64,000 nt of DNA from Acinetobacter rathckeae (GCF_015627125.1 NZ_VTDO01000001.1:310001-374000), one strand, 5' to 3'. Shown: positions 43,932-53,016, counted from the stretch's first letter. The notes: generated by a model from the letters alone, not told the origin. Numbers and translations are program-made.

Positions 43932-45316
43932 GTATGAATAATAGTTCTGTAGATGCAGCATTGGCTAGTCAGTCATCGGTTGATAAAAAGCAAGAAAGAA
44001 AGCAAATTATTATTGATTCTTTGTCAAAGCGTCATAGTAAAGAAAAACGTTTTAAACTGCTGGGCTTACTGTCGGTGATTACGGGTCTTTTATTTGTCGC
44101 ACTTTTATTTGGTAGTATTTTATACAAAGGTTTGCCAGCATTTTGGCAAACGAGTATGACTGTACCAGTTTACTTTGACCCTAAACTGATTGATGCAGGA
44201 GCCCCACCTGTTAAACAACCAGATGAATCTCCTGCTATTTTCCAAGAGCGTTATATTGATTGGCAAACTAAAATGAGCATGGTGGATTGGGACGCACTGA
44301 TTACACATGCAATGATTGCCAAAGATAAAGCCCTTGCAGGCAAAGAAAGTGATCTATCTAGTATTTATACTAGCTCAGAAACCTATCGCTTGCGTGATAT
44401 GGTGTTTGCAGATCCGAGTTTAGTTGGTAAAACAGTTGATTTGAAATTCTTAGCAGATGCAAATGTTGATGTGTGGCTGTCAGGGAAAATTGATCGCAGT
44501 TTACCAGCAGAGCAACAACAGCTAAGCCCTGAAATTCGTCAATTAGCTGATCAAATGAAAGCACAAGGCCTTTTAGAAAATACCTTTAACTTTAAAATTT
44601 TCACAAATACAGACTCTAGAAGTTCTCCTGCAAGTAGTGGTTTAGCAGGCGCATTTATGGGTTCTCTATTTATGATGTTGATCGTGATCTTTATTTCGAT
44701 TCCAATTGGTGTGGCCAGTGCGATTTATCTTGAAGAATTTGCAAAGAAAAATTTGATTACAGATATTATCGAAGTCAACATTAATAACTTGGCAGCAGTG
44801 CCATCTATTGTCTTTGGTTTATTGGGTGCTTCTATTTTTATCGGTTGGATGCATTTACCTCTTTCCGCACCTTTAGTAGGTGGGTTAGTACTGAGTTTAA
44901 TGACTTTGCCAACGGTGATTATTACCACACGTGCATCGCTTAAAGCAGTACCGCCATCTATTCGCCAAGCGGCACAAGGTTTGGGTGCATCTAATGTACA
45001 AACCGTTTTTCACCATGTATTACCACTGGCTTTACCGGGTATTTTAACAGGTGCTATTATTGGTGTAGCACAAGCTTTGGGGGAAACTGCACCATTGCTA
45101 TTGATTGGTATGAGTGCGTTCGTGGCAAGTGTTCCAACAACACCACTCGATCAGTCTACAGCATTACCAGTACAAGTATTTTTATGGCAGGGTAATGAAT
45201 TACGTAACTTCTTTGAAGGACGTACTGCTGCAGCAATTATTGTATTGCTTGCCATGATGATTGGACTAAATAGCTTAGCAATTTGGTTACGAAAGAAATT
45301 TGAAGTACGCTGGTAA
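43928..45316 (+). CDS. pstA: Phosphate ABC transporter permease PstA
   Basis: Second membrane subunit. A charged N-terminus and a membrane helix (about 40-60) are followed by a periplasmic domain of about 170 residues (DUF3333-like position) that E. coli PstA lacks, then the permease core with N-N-L-A-A-V-P-S-I-V-F-G-L-L near residue 288 and the loop G-L-G-A-S-N-V-Q-T-V-F-H-H-V-L-P-L-A-L-P. It is 462 aa, against 296 aa in E. coli. The ribosome site of pstB starts right behind its stop. Confidence 0.92.
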   Translation: MSMNNSSVDAALASQSSVDKKQERKQIIIDSLSKRHSKEKRFKLLGLLSVITGLLFVALLFGSILYKGLPAFWQTSMTVPVYFDPKLIDAGAPPVKQPDESPAIFQERYIDWQTKMSMVDWDALITHAMIAKDKALAGKESDLSSIYTSSETYRLRDMVFADPSLVGKTVDLKFLADANVDVWLSGKIDRSLPAEQQQLSPEIRQLADQMKAQGLLENTFNFKIFTNTDSRSSPASSGLAGAFMGSLFMMLIVIFISIPIGVASAIYLEEFAKKNLITDIIEVNINNLAAVPSIVFGLLGASIFIGWMHLPLSAPLVGGLVLSLMTLPTVIITTRASLKAVPPSIRQAAQGLGASNVQTVFHHVLPLALPGILTGAIIGVAQALGETAPLLLIGMSAFVASVPTTPLDQSTALPVQVFLWQGNELRNFFEGRTAAAIIVLLAMMIGLNSLAIWLRKKFEVRW

Positions 45317-45331
45317 TTGGGGAGTTTTAGT

Positions 45332-46258
45332 ATGACAATGAAGAATACGTTAGAGCCAACTCGTACGATAGAGAAGGAAAGTCAGGTGCCATTACAGTCA
45401 GATACAAATCAGAATCAGTCTATGCCAAAAGAACAGCCTAAAATTAGTATAGGTAGTTTTGATCAACCAAAAACTTCTGAAAAGTTGGCAGATCAAACCA
45501 AAGAAGTGAAAATTAGTGCCCAAGATGTACATGTTTACTATGGTGAAGCAGAAGCGATTAAAGGCATTGATATTGATGTTTATCAAAATGAAGTCATTGC
45601 TTTTATTGGGCCATCAGGCTGTGGTAAATCAACATTTTTACGTACACTTAACCGTATGAATGACACCATTGATACATGTCGTGTGACAGGTAAGGTATTA
45701 TTAGATCAACAAGATATTTATGATCCAAATCTAGACGTGGTGTTGTTACGTGCTCAAGTAGGTATGGTTTTCCAAAAGCCAAACCCATTTCCAAAGTCTA
45801 TTTTTGATAACGTTGCTTACGGACCAAAATTACATGGTTTAGCATGTAATAAATATGATCTTGAAGAAATCGTTGAAAACAGTTTACGTAAAGCTGGTTT
45901 ATGGGAAGAAGTGAAAGAGCGTTTAAACCAACCAGGTACTGGCTTATCTGGTGGTCAGCAACAACGTTTATGTATTGCACGTACTATTGCGGTAAGCCCA
46001 GAAGTTATTTTAATGGATGAACCTTGTTCAGCACTTGACCCAATTGCTACAGCAAAAGTAGAAGAGTTAATCTCTGAATTGTCAGACCAATATACAATTG
46101 CTATTGTGACACACTCAATGCAACAAGCAGCACGTGTATCACATCGTACAGCGTACTTCCATTTGGGTGATTTAATTGAAGTGAACTCGACTGAAAAAGT
46201 ATTCACTCAGCCAGATCATGAGTTGACAGAAGCGTATATTACAGGTCGTTTCGGTTAA
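45332..46258 (+). CDS. pstB: Phosphate ABC transporter ATP-binding protein PstB
   Basis: ATPase of the Pst importer. Walker A is G-P-S-G-C-G-K-S-T, the signature L-S-G-G-Q-Q-Q-R and Walker [17 protein letters not shown] at 45317 opens the frame earlier, but GGGGAG (45318-45324 region) fits the ATG at 45332. A hydrophilic N-terminal extension of about 55 residues rich in Gln, Lys, Thr and Ser precedes the ABC domain. No phoU gene follows, which differs from the E. coli pst operon. Confidence 0.93.
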   Translation: MTMKNTLEPTRTIEKESQVPLQSDTNQNQSMPKEQPKISIGSFDQPKTSEKLADQTKEVKISAQDVHVYYGEAEAIKGIDIDVYQNEVIAFIGPSGCGKSTFLRTLNRMNDTIDTCRVTGKVLLDQQDIYDPNLDVVLLRAQVGMVFQKPNPFPKSIFDNVAYGPKLHGLACNKYDLEEIVENSLRKAGLWEEVKERLNQPGTGLSGGQQQRLCIARTIAVSPEVILMDEPCSALDPIATAKVEELISELSDQYTIAIVTHSMQQAARVSHRTAYFHLGDLIEVNSTEKVFTQPDHELTEAYITGRFG

Positions 46259-46277
46259 TTTTACCGACCACACCTAT

Positions 46278-46310
46278 AAAAAACTGGCTTTTAATAAGCC
46301 AGTTTTTTTT
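46278..46310 (+). terminator. Terminator of pstCAB
   Basis: AAACTGGCTT / AAGCCAGTTT stem with a 5-nt loop followed by T8. Confidence 0.9.
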
Positions 46311-46383
46311 ATGACTATGACATATATAATTTGATGCTTAATGTTATGCTATGGCCAGTTTACGTTAAAAGTTATGACAGTAT

Positions 46384-46950
46384 ATGTACGATTTTGATGT
46401 TTTAGTCTTTATTGGGCGTTTTCAGCCTTTTCATAATGCACATTTAAAAACCATTAATATTGCATTACAACACAGTCATGAGGTCATTGTTGCTTTGGGC
46501 TCTGTACAGAATGATCGTTCAATTAAAAATCCATTTTTTGCTCATGAAAGGGAGCAAATGATTTTAAATAGTTTTTCTTTAGAACAACAAAAAAGAATCC
46601 ATTTTATTCACTTGATTGATGTAAATGATGATGAAAAATGGGTACAACAAGTTAAAGATAAGGTGGCTGACCATACTCAGCCATCACAAAAACTGGGTTT
46701 AATTGGGCACTTTAAAGATGATTCATCTTATTACTTAAAGTTATTTTCAGCGTGGAAACTTTTTGAATTAGATAATTTAGAGAACTTTTTATCTGCCACA
46801 GATATTAGAAACTTATATTTTAATGGAAAAATCCAAGCAGACAGCGTACCTTTAGGCACAATGAATATGCTCAAAAAATTTATGGGCACAGTAGATTACC
46901 AAGAACTGAAACATGCATGGAGTGCATCACATCAGCACACTTCATTATAA
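46384..46950 (+). CDS. NadM-type nicotinamide-nucleotide adenylyltransferase
   Basis: Nucleotidyltransferase that joins NMN and ATP to NAD. The N-terminal V-F-I-G-R-F-Q-P-F-H-N-A-H (about 8-20) is the GRFQPxHxxH motif of the archaeal NadM type, and L-S-A-T-D-I-R-N-L-Y (about 137-146) matches the ISxTxxR motif. In many bacteria NadM is fused to a Nudix domain. Here the protein ends at 188 aa without one. An NMN route to NAD in Acinetobacter is known, but its partner genes (nadV, pnuC) are not in the window. The next gene follows after 11 nt. Confidence 0.82.
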   Translation: MYDFDVLVFIGRFQPFHNAHLKTINIALQHSHEVIVALGSVQNDRSIKNPFFAHEREQMILNSFSLEQQKRIHFIHLIDVNDDEKWVQQVKDKVADHTQPSQKLGLIGHFKDDSSYYLKLFSAWKLFELDNLENFLSATDIRNLYFNGKIQADSVPLGTMNMLKKFMGTVDYQELKHAWSASHQHTSL

Positions 46951-46961
46951 AGGTTGTTTAA

Positions 46962-47513
46962 ATGTATAAATATTTTTTGTGTTTGTTGATGTTATTCAGC
47001 ACAGTTGAAGTCCATGCCCAAATGCCAAGTTATCAGTTTGCTAAAAATGGTCACGTGGGTTTTTATATTAAGAAGTTTGCCATAAAAGTATTACAAGCAG
47101 AGTTTCAGCAAGTAGACTCACGTATAGATTTTGATGCAACACATTTAGCACAAAGTCATATTTCGTTTGTAATGAAAGTTGAAAGTTTAAAGCTGAGTAA
47201 TGATGCATTACATGACATGGTTTTAGGGCCAGATGTATTTAATGTTCAGCAATATAAAGAGATTATTTTTGAAAGTACCGAGATTCAACCAGTAGGTGAG
47301 TATCATTACAACGTTTTGGGAAATTTAACCATTAAAGGTAAAACAAAGCCTGTTATCTTTGAAACAGACATTATACCTACAGCAAACAATAATCATTTTA
47401 CCTTTAAGGCCAATACTCAAATTGAAAGCCATAATTTTGCAATGAAGTCAAAATTTGGTTCACTGACAGAGCATGTCAATATTTTTGTAGATGGTGAGCT
47501 TACTCTAAAATAA
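46962..47513 (+). CDS. YceI-family periplasmic protein
   Basis: A signal peptide (about 1-19, ending in V-H-A) is followed by a lipocalin-like YceI domain with Y-Q-F-A-K-N-G-H-V-G-F, V-D-S-R-I-D-F-D-A and L-T-I-K-G-K-T-K-P-V. The family binds isoprenoid or other hydrophobic ligands in the periplasm. No ligand can be assigned here. It follows the NadM gene closely, so they may share an mRNA. Confidence 0.85.
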   Translation: MYKYFLCLLMLFSTVEVHAQMPSYQFAKNGHVGFYIKKFAIKVLQAEFQQVDSRIDFDATHLAQSHISFVMKVESLKLSNDALHDMVLGPDVFNVQQYKEIIFESTEIQPVGEYHYNVLGNLTIKGKTKPVIFETDIIPTANNNHFTFKANTQIESHNFAMKSKFGSLTEHVNIFVDGELTLK

Positions 47514-47524
47514 GCTCATGAGAT

Positions 47525-47995
47525 TTAAGATTGAGTATGTTGTAATGCTTTTAAATCATCTAGTATTTGCTCAGCATGGCCTGCAGCTTTGACTTTACGG
47601 TAGCTTTTGACGAGTTTACCTTGATGAAAAATAAAGGTAGAGCGCTCAATTCCCATCACTTTCTTGCCATACATATTCTTTTCTTTAATTACATCGAAAT
47701 GTTGGCATAACGTTTCATCTTTATCACTAATCAGGTCAATGGTTAGTCCTTGTTTTGCAATAAAGTTTTGATGTGTTTTTACTGAATCACGAGAAACACC
47801 AATCACTTCGGCATCTAGTTGTTTAAACTGATCTAGAATGCATGAAAAACCAACCGCTTGTGTCGTACAGCCTGAGGTAGAGTCTTTCGGGTAAAAATAT
47901 AAAACTAACCATGCTGACTCTAATGTGGTTAAATCAATTTGTCCCGTTGCGGTATTAAATGGCTGTGCAGGTAAAACAATATTTTCTTCTGACAT
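47525..47995 (-). CDS. bcp: Bcp-type thiol peroxiredoxin
   Basis: Thioredoxin-fold peroxidase. The motif Y-F-Y-P-K-D-S-T-S-G-C-T-T-Q-A holds the peroxidatic Cys43. In most two-Cys Bcp proteins the resolving Cys is five residues later, but here that position is Val48 and the next Cys is Cys52. A longer frame begins at 48010, but a GGAG site fits the ATG at 47995 (156 aa, the usual Bcp length). It probably acts as a one-Cys form or uses Cys52. Confidence 0.88.
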   Translation of the reverse strand: MSEENIVLPAQPFNTATGQIDLTTLESAWLVLYFYPKDSTSGCTTQAVGFSCILDQFKQLDAEVIGVSRDSVKTHQNFIAKQGLTIDLISDKDETLCQHFDVIKEKNMYGKKVMGIERSTFIFHQGKLVKSYRKVKAAGHAEQILDDLKALQHTQS

Positions 47996-48017
47996 TTTAA
48001 GGTGCTCCATAAAGCAA

Positions 48018-48044
48018 ACTAGCCACAGATGTGGCTAGTTTTAC
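48018..48044. terminator. Hairpin between bcp and the secreted Cys protein
   Basis: AACTAGCCACA / TGTGGCTAGTT stem with a 2-nt loop. On the minus strand it is followed by TTTGCTTTAT, so it is a moderate terminator for the upstream gene. Confidence 0.65.
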
Positions 48045-48056
48045 AATCGTTTGATA

Positions 48057-48473
48057 TTACTGGGCAGCAGGTTGAGTTTGTGGCTGAGCTGCTTGTTGCT
48101 TCATTGCTTCTTCGGTAAGCGTTTTAAGTTTTGAAGTCAACTGAGGGCCAAAGCAGTTTTGAATTGCTGCATTTTGTTGTTGGATAAATGGAAGTGTGCT
48201 TGGGCTTTTCTTTTGGTTCACAGTACTAATAATTTGCCACTCTTGAGCTTTCGTGATTTTACCTTCTGCATCTACTTGGCAAGTACAAAACTTATCAGCT
48301 TCAGCTGAAGTTAGTTTATTGCCTTTACTTGCACTTTCTTTACAGTTGCTAATGAGTGTGCCACGAACGTTGGTGCTTTTTGATGGGTCTTGTGCTGCAT
48401 GTGTTGCAGTTGCTACGAAGCTCATAGATGCAAGAATTGTAGATAAAACTAATTTTGATTGTAAAAATTTCAT
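48057..48473 (-). CDS. Small secreted Cys-containing protein, unknown function
   Basis: A 138-aa protein with a signal peptide (about 1-27, ending in T-H-A-A). The mature part has four Cys residues, S-N-C-K, F-C-T-C and Q-N-C-F, which could form two disulphides in the periplasm, and a Gln/Ala-rich tail. The frame extends to 48500, but AAGG at 48480-48483 (complement) points to the ATG at 48473. I do not recognise the family. It is divergent from no near neighbour and lies alone between queE and bcp. Confidence 0.65.
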   Translation of the reverse strand: MKFLQSKLVLSTILASMSFVATATHAAQDPSKSTNVRGTLISNCKESASKGNKLTSAEADKFCTCQVDAEGKITKAQEWQIISTVNQKKSPSTLPFIQQQNAAIQNCFGPQLTSKLKTLTEEAMKQQAAQPQTQPAAQ

Positions 48474-48650
48474 AAATATACCTTGTATTGTCAATATCAT
48501 CGTACGGTGGTGAGTGTAGCATTCAATAAAAATGCTATGCCAGTACGCTATGACAGTCTGAACTGTGAAGTACTATTTTTCTAGTCTACACGATGTTTTA
48601 TGTCGATTTATATCATATTCGTTTTGCATAAATGTAACAAAGGTATTTTT

Positions 48651-48680
48651 ATCTGTATTGGTGAAAATACCAATACAGAT
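48651..48680. other. Inverted repeat 3' of queE
   Basis: ATCTGTATTGG / CCAATACAGAT perfect 11-bp arms with an 8-nt loop. Neither strand has a clear downstream T-run, so it is a strong hairpin but not a standard terminator. It could protect the 3' end of the queE mRNA. Confidence 0.55.
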
Positions 48681-48695
48681 AATATTTATACAGTG

Positions 48696-49409
48696 TTAGC
48701 GACCTGTTTCATCTTGCCACAGTAGTTTATGTAGCTGAAGCTGAAAACGTACGGGAAGTTGGTCGTCTAGTAGCCATTGTGCTAAGTCACGAGCGAACTG
48801 TGGCAGTTTTGCATTGCCTTTTTCAACAGCAAAAGCAGGGGAGAACCATACGGTGTTTACTTTTTTGTTGAGTTGGTAAAACAAAACTTGTTTTTTTGAC
48901 CACTCATAATCGCCTTGATTGCAAATCACAAATTTGATTTGATCTTTAGGTGTAAGGTACTCAAAATTACTGATTAAATTACGATGATCTTCACCAGATG
49001 TTGGTGTTTTTAAGTCGAGTACTTTGGAGACTCTTGGGTCTACTTTAGACACATCTAAAGCACCACTGGTTTCTAAAGAGACTTCAAAGCCTAAATCACA
49101 TAATCGTTTTAACAGTGCAATACAGTTGGGCTGAGCTAAAGGCTCGCCACCTGTGACACAAATATAAGGTGTATTATAACTTTTTGCAGTCTCTATAATG
49201 GATTCGAGAGACTGTCGTTGACCACCTTCGAAAGAGTAGGTGGTGTCACAATAGGTACATCTAAGCGGACAACCTGTTAAGCGTATAAATACGGTAGGTA
49301 GTCCTGCGGCATCTGCTTCACCTTGCAGTGAGTAAAAAATTTCTGTGATTTTTAGCCCTGCATTTGGGTCTGTCACAGGAATAGACTTAGAGCGGCGTAA
49401 CGCATTCAT
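48696..49409 (-). CDS. queE: 7-carboxy-7-deazaguanine synthase
   Basis: Radical SAM enzyme of the queuosine pathway that converts CPH4 to CDG. The cluster-binding C-P-L-R-C-T-Y-C-D-T gives Cys47, Cys51 and Cys54 with C-x3-C-x2-C spacing. I-C-V-T-G-G-E-P-L-A-Q follows at about 83-93. S-L-Q-G-E-A-D-A-A-G-L-P near the start is typical. The length is 237 aa. It lies downstream of dapD on the same strand, with a terminator between. Confidence 0.93.
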   Translation of the reverse strand: MNALRRSKSIPVTDPNAGLKITEIFYSLQGEADAAGLPTVFIRLTGCPLRCTYCDTTYSFEGGQRQSLESIIETAKSYNTPYICVTGGEPLAQPNCIALLKRLCDLGFEVSLETSGALDVSKVDPRVSKVLDLKTPTSGEDHRNLISNFEYLTPKDQIKFVICNQGDYEWSKKQVLFYQLNKKVNTVWFSPAFAVEKGNAKLPQFARDLAQWLLDDQLPVRFQLQLHKLLWQDETGR

Positions 49410-49434
49410 ACAAAATAATAACCGTATTTTAAAA

Positions 49435-49471
49435 GAAAAAAATCTCTACGACCAATCTGGCCGTAGAGACT
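49435..49471 (-). terminator. Terminator of dapD
   Basis: TCTCTACG-a-CCA / TGG-c-CGTAGAGA stem with a 3-nt loop. On the minus strand it is followed by TTTTTTTC. Confidence 0.85.
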
Positions 49472-49487
49472 TGGTAAACACTAAGAA

Positions 49488-50309
49488 TTAGTCTTCACGT
49501 AAAAGGTCGTTTAGGCTCGTTTTAGCACGTGTTTGAGCATCTACTTTTTTCACAATAATTGCTGCATATAGGCTGTATTTGCCATCTTTAGATGGAAGGC
49601 TACCAGGTACAACAACAGAACCAGCAGGTACACGACCGTAGTGAATTTCACCTGTAGTACGGTCATAAATACGAGTCGATTGACCAATATAAACACCCAT
49701 AGAAATCACAGCACCTTCTTCAACAATCACACCTTCAACAATTTCTGAACGTGCACCGATAAAGCAGTTGTCTTCAATAATGGTTGGGTTTGCTTGTAAT
49801 GGTTCAAGTACACCACCAATACCTACACCACCAGATAAATGTACATTTTTACCAATTTGTGCACATGAACCTACAGTTGCCCATGTATCTACCATGGTGT
49901 TTTCATCAACGTATGCACCAATGTTTACGTAAGAAGGCATCAATACAACATTTTTAGCTTGGAAGCTACCACGACGTGCAACAGCTGGTGGTACAACTCG
50001 TACACCTGCTTCTTTAAATTGTGCTTCAGTCCAACCTGCAAATTTTGTGTCTACTTTGTCAAAAAATGCAAGATCGCCAGCTTCAACAGGTTTGTTGTCG
50101 TTAAGTTTGAATGACAAAAGTACTGCTTTTTTAAGCCATTGATGAACAACCCACTCACCATCAATTTTTTCTGCAACACGGAGTGAACCGTTGTCTAAAC
50201 CTTGTAATGCTTGCTCAACAGCATCACGAATTTCTGCTGAACAATCAGCTGCAGTAAAGTTTGCACGGTTTTCAAAGGCTTGTTCAATAATCGTTGACAG
50301 TTCAGACAT
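49488..50309 (-). CDS. dapD: 2,3,4,5-tetrahydropyridine-2,6-dicarboxylate N-succinyltransferase
   Basis: Lysine/meso-DAP pathway enzyme. After an N-terminal helical domain, residues about 105-245 form a left-handed beta-helix of hexapeptide repeats ([47 protein letters not shown]). A GTG two codons upstream would also open the frame, but the ATG at 50309 gives the normal 273 aa. The product feeds DAP for peptidoglycan. Confidence 0.95.
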   Translation of the reverse strand: MSELSTIIEQAFENRANFTAADCSAEIRDAVEQALQGLDNGSLRVAEKIDGEWVVHQWLKKAVLLSFKLNDNKPVEAGDLAFFDKVDTKFAGWTEAQFKEAGVRVVPPAVARRGSFQAKNVVLMPSYVNIGAYVDENTMVDTWATVGSCAQIGKNVHLSGGVGIGGVLEPLQANPTIIEDNCFIGARSEIVEGVIVEEGAVISMGVYIGQSTRIYDRTTGEIHYGRVPAGSVVVPGSLPSKDGKYSLYAAIIVKKVDAQTRAKTSLNDLLRED

Positions 50310-50530
50310 AATCACTCATTCCAAATCTAGTTTATAAAATGGCGTTAATTCTACACTAAAAAATATGTTTGCGGGCTGAATTTTTTGTGAGCAGTACAAG
50401 AAATTGCCCGTCTATGTCATTTAAATATTTACATAATAAAACATACGACATAATGAGGCTGAGATGTTGGTTCTATATATTGAATGTGTCAGCATGTGCT
50501 GTACGTATTGCTTGAAGTGAGTTGTGGTAG

Positions 50531-51160
50531 ATGATGCAGCAAAAATATCTGTTATGTGTATTGGTAACGTGTGGACTAATGACGCAGGCGAGGGCAGATG
50601 AAAAAGTGATTATAGGGGGAGAGTCGACTGCACAGCAATATGTGCCTGTGGCTGTAAGCTTGAATGTCGGTTCACTCGGTTACGGCGTTGCACTGATGTG
50701 GGATACTACACCAAATTTAGGCGTGACTTTAGGCTATAAGAATCATCAGCTTGGGTATAACAAAAATATAGACACCTCATTGGGGGCATTTAAAAGACAA
50801 TCTACACAAAGTCATAGTACGGCTGTACAAGCAGAATGGCGACCTTGGGTAGAGCAATCATCATTGTTTGCTAAGTCAAGTTATGTGGCATTTGGTATGG
50901 CTTACTTACAGCAAAGTTATACACTGAGTGGCCGTGAAAATAATGTATATGGAAAAATGGAGCACAACCAGATATCACAGTATGTGGGCTTAGGGGTTCG
51001 TCCAATGTTAGGTTTACATTGGGGCTGGCTGGCTGAAGTGGGTGTGTACTATATGCAACAGCCAAGTATGCATTTAAATAGCACAACATCGCAATTAAAA
51101 TTAGCAGAAAAAGATCAGTGGTTTCCTACCGCACAGTTGGGTGTGGTCTACCATTTTTAA
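50531..51160 (+). CDS. Small outer membrane beta-barrel protein, unknown function
   Basis: A 209-aa protein with a signal peptide (about 1-22, ending in A-R-A) and alternating strands of the type V-S-L-N-V-G-S-L-G-Y-G-V-A-L-M-W and S-Y-V-A-F-G-M-A-Y-L. The last residues L-G-V-V-Y-H-F end in Phe, the usual outer membrane insertion signal. This fits an 8-stranded OMP-like barrel. I do not recognise a named family. Confidence 0.65.
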   Translation: MMQQKYLLCVLVTCGLMTQARADEKVIIGGESTAQQYVPVAVSLNVGSLGYGVALMWDTTPNLGVTLGYKNHQLGYNKNIDTSLGAFKRQSTQSHSTAVQAEWRPWVEQSSLFAKSSYVAFGMAYLQQSYTLSGRENNVYGKMEHNQISQYVGLGVRPMLGLHWGWLAEVGVYYMQQPSMHLNSTTSQLKLAEKDQWFPTAQLGVVYHF

Positions 51161-51169
51161 GAGAGATAC

Positions 51170-51196
51170 GAACCCAAAAAGTTAAGTTGGGTTCGT
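51170..51196. terminator. Hairpin between the barrel protein and metI
   Basis: CGAACCCAA / TTGGGTTCG perfect 9-bp arms with a 9-nt loop between two convergent genes. The T-run is poor on both sides, so it is at best a weak terminator. Confidence 0.5.
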
Positions 51197-51210
51197 GTTT
51201 AATATATGGG

Positions 51211-51909
51211 TTACCATCTGAGTTTAGAGAGCCATTGCCCAAATGTTTGAGCAATTTGTACTAAGATGAGTAATACAATAATGGTCAAAATCATAATAAA
51301 AGTATCAAAACGCTGGTAACCGTAGGCGTAAGCTAAATCACCAATACCACCACCACCAACAACACCTGCCATGGCTGTTGCACCAATTAAACTGATGTTT
51401 GCGGTGGTTAGGTTTAAAATAAGTGAGCTGCGTGCCTCAGGTAAAATAAACTTAAAGATAATTTGTAGCGGTGTTGCACCCATCGCTTGGGCAGATTCAA
51501 TAATGCCTTCATTGACTTCTAATAATGATGTTTCAATCAGTCGACCCATGTATGGCCCAATGTACACAACCAATGGCACAATGGCTGCTGCAGTACCAAT
51601 GGTTTTCCCTGTAATAAATTTAGTGATTGGAATCATGGCAATCATTAAAATCACAAAGGGTAGAGAACGCAGTGCATTCACAATGGGATTTAAAATTTGA
51701 TAAATGGGTTTGTTGGGTAAAATCCCTTCATCTCGTGTGAGTACTAAAGTAATGGCTTGTAAAAAGCCCCAAACTGCACCAAAGAAAAAAGCCACTACAA
51801 CCATATAAATGGTTTGCTCAAGTGCTTGAATAAAATCTTCTACAGAAACGAGGCTAGTCCAAACAGGCTGGGTGATTTGGGTCAGCCATGCAATAAATGC
51901 GTCTCTCAT
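51211..51909 (-). CDS. metI: Methionine ABC transporter permease
   Basis: Inner membrane channel of the MetNIQ D/L-methionine importer. It has five hydrophobic helices and the coupling segment S-A-Q-A-M-G-A-T-P-L-Q-I-I-F-K-F-I-L-P-E-A (about 137-157). R-S-L-P-F-V-I-L-M-I-A-M-I-P and G-G-G-I-G-D-L-A are family landmarks. The ATG overlaps the metN stop by 4 nt. Confidence 0.93.
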   Translation of the reverse strand: MRDAFIAWLTQITQPVWTSLVSVEDFIQALEQTIYMVVVAFFFGAVWGFLQAITLVLTRDEGILPNKPIYQILNPIVNALRSLPFVILMIAMIPITKFITGKTIGTAAAIVPLVVYIGPYMGRLIETSLLEVNEGIIESAQAMGATPLQIIFKFILPEARSSLILNLTTANISLIGATAMAGVVGGGGIGDLAYAYGYQRFDTFIMILTIIVLLILVQIAQTFGQWLSKLRW

Positions 51910-52925
51910 TCGTCTACTCCTGCACGTTGTACAGATACACCTGCTTGTTCTAAATGTTGAATGGCGTCATTCACATCTTTTCCTAATAATTGCACAAACA
52001 TTTGTCCAATGACTGTGCCATTAATTTCAGTCATATTTGCAAATAAAATATTGAGACTGACATCAAATTGTCTAATCATAGATTCAATCACAGGTTGCTG
52101 TGCAGATTGCCCCAAAAACTGCAATCTGTAGATGCTTTGTTGATGTTGGTGTTCAAGCTGATTTAAAATACCGTGAGGTAGATGTTGCTGTAATACTGTT
52201 TGAATAAAGTTTTGCGTGGTTGGGTGCTGTGGGTGACTAAAAATGTCTATGGTTGTGCCGTGTTCAATAACTTGGCCAGACTCCATAACAGCAATATAGT
52301 CACAGACTTTCTCAATCACATCCATTTCATGTGTAACCATGACAATGGTAATGTTTTGTTCTTTGTTAATTTTTTTAAGTAAGTCGAGTACAGATTGTGT
52401 GGTTTGTGGGTCAAGTGCAGAGGTGGCTTCATCACACAGTAAAATTTTAGGGTGATTCACTAATGCACGGGCAATACCCACACGTTGTTTTTGTCCACCA
52501 GAGAGTTCATCTGGGTAAGCATCTTTTTTATGTTTGAGGTCAATAAACTCAAGTAGTTCATCAACACGTTTTTGTCGCTCAGATGCACTATAGCCGAGTA
52601 GTCGCATTGGCATAGCAATATTTTGACTGACTGTTTTGGTTTGCATAAGATTGAAGTGCTGAAAAATCATACCAATATGGGTACGCTCTTGGCGTAGTGC
52701 TTTGGCATCGAGTGCAGTAAAGTCTTTTTGGTTAATCATGACTTGTCCTGCACTTGGGCGCTCAAGTAAATTAATCAAGCGAATAAGTGTGCTTTTACCT
52801 GCACCACTATAACCAATAATTCCAAAAATGCTGCCTTCAGGAATGCGTAGGTTAATTTGATTTAAGGCATTTACACGTTGCCCTTTAAGCATATAGTGCT
52901 TAGAGATATTCTTAAATTCAATCAT
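51906..52925 (-). CDS. metN: Methionine ABC transporter ATP-binding protein
   Basis: ATPase of the MetNIQ importer. Walker A G-Y-S-G-A-G-K-S-T, signature L-S-G-G-Q-K-Q-R and Walker B I-L-L-C-D-E-A-T-S-A-L-D are intact. After residue about 260 comes a C-terminal NIL (ferredoxin-like) domain, which in E. coli senses intracellular methionine and inhibits transport. It follows metQ on the minus strand after a strong hairpin. Confidence 0.94.
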   Translation of the reverse strand: MIEFKNISKHYMLKGQRVNALNQINLRIPEGSIFGIIGYSGAGKSTLIRLINLLERPSAGQVMINQKDFTALDAKALRQERTHIGMIFQHFNLMQTKTVSQNIAMPMRLLGYSASERQKRVDELLEFIDLKHKKDAYPDELSGGQKQRVGIARALVNHPKILLCDEATSALDPQTTQSVLDLLKKINKEQNITIVMVTHEMDVIEKVCDYIAVMESGQVIEHGTTIDIFSHPQHPTTQNFIQTVLQQHLPHGILNQLEHQHQQSIYRLQFLGQSAQQPVIESMIRQFDVSLNILFANMTEINGTVIGQMFVQLLGKDVNDAIQHLEQAGVSVQRAGVDE

Positions 52926-52949
52926 AGGTCAAAACAATGCTCGGCATGA

Positions 52950-52984
52950 AAAATAACAGGTAAAGTAGCACTACTTTACCTGTT
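52950..52984 (-). terminator. Perfect 14-bp hairpin between metQ and metN
   Basis: AACAGGTAAAGTAG / CTACTTTACCTGTT arms with only 2 nt between (52955-52984). On the minus strand it is followed by ATTTTTC. It is a terminator or attenuator that would make metQ mRNA more abundant than metNI. Confidence 0.75.
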
Positions 52985-53016
52985 CGAAGGGAGAAAGCAT
53001 AAAACTATGCAGTGTT

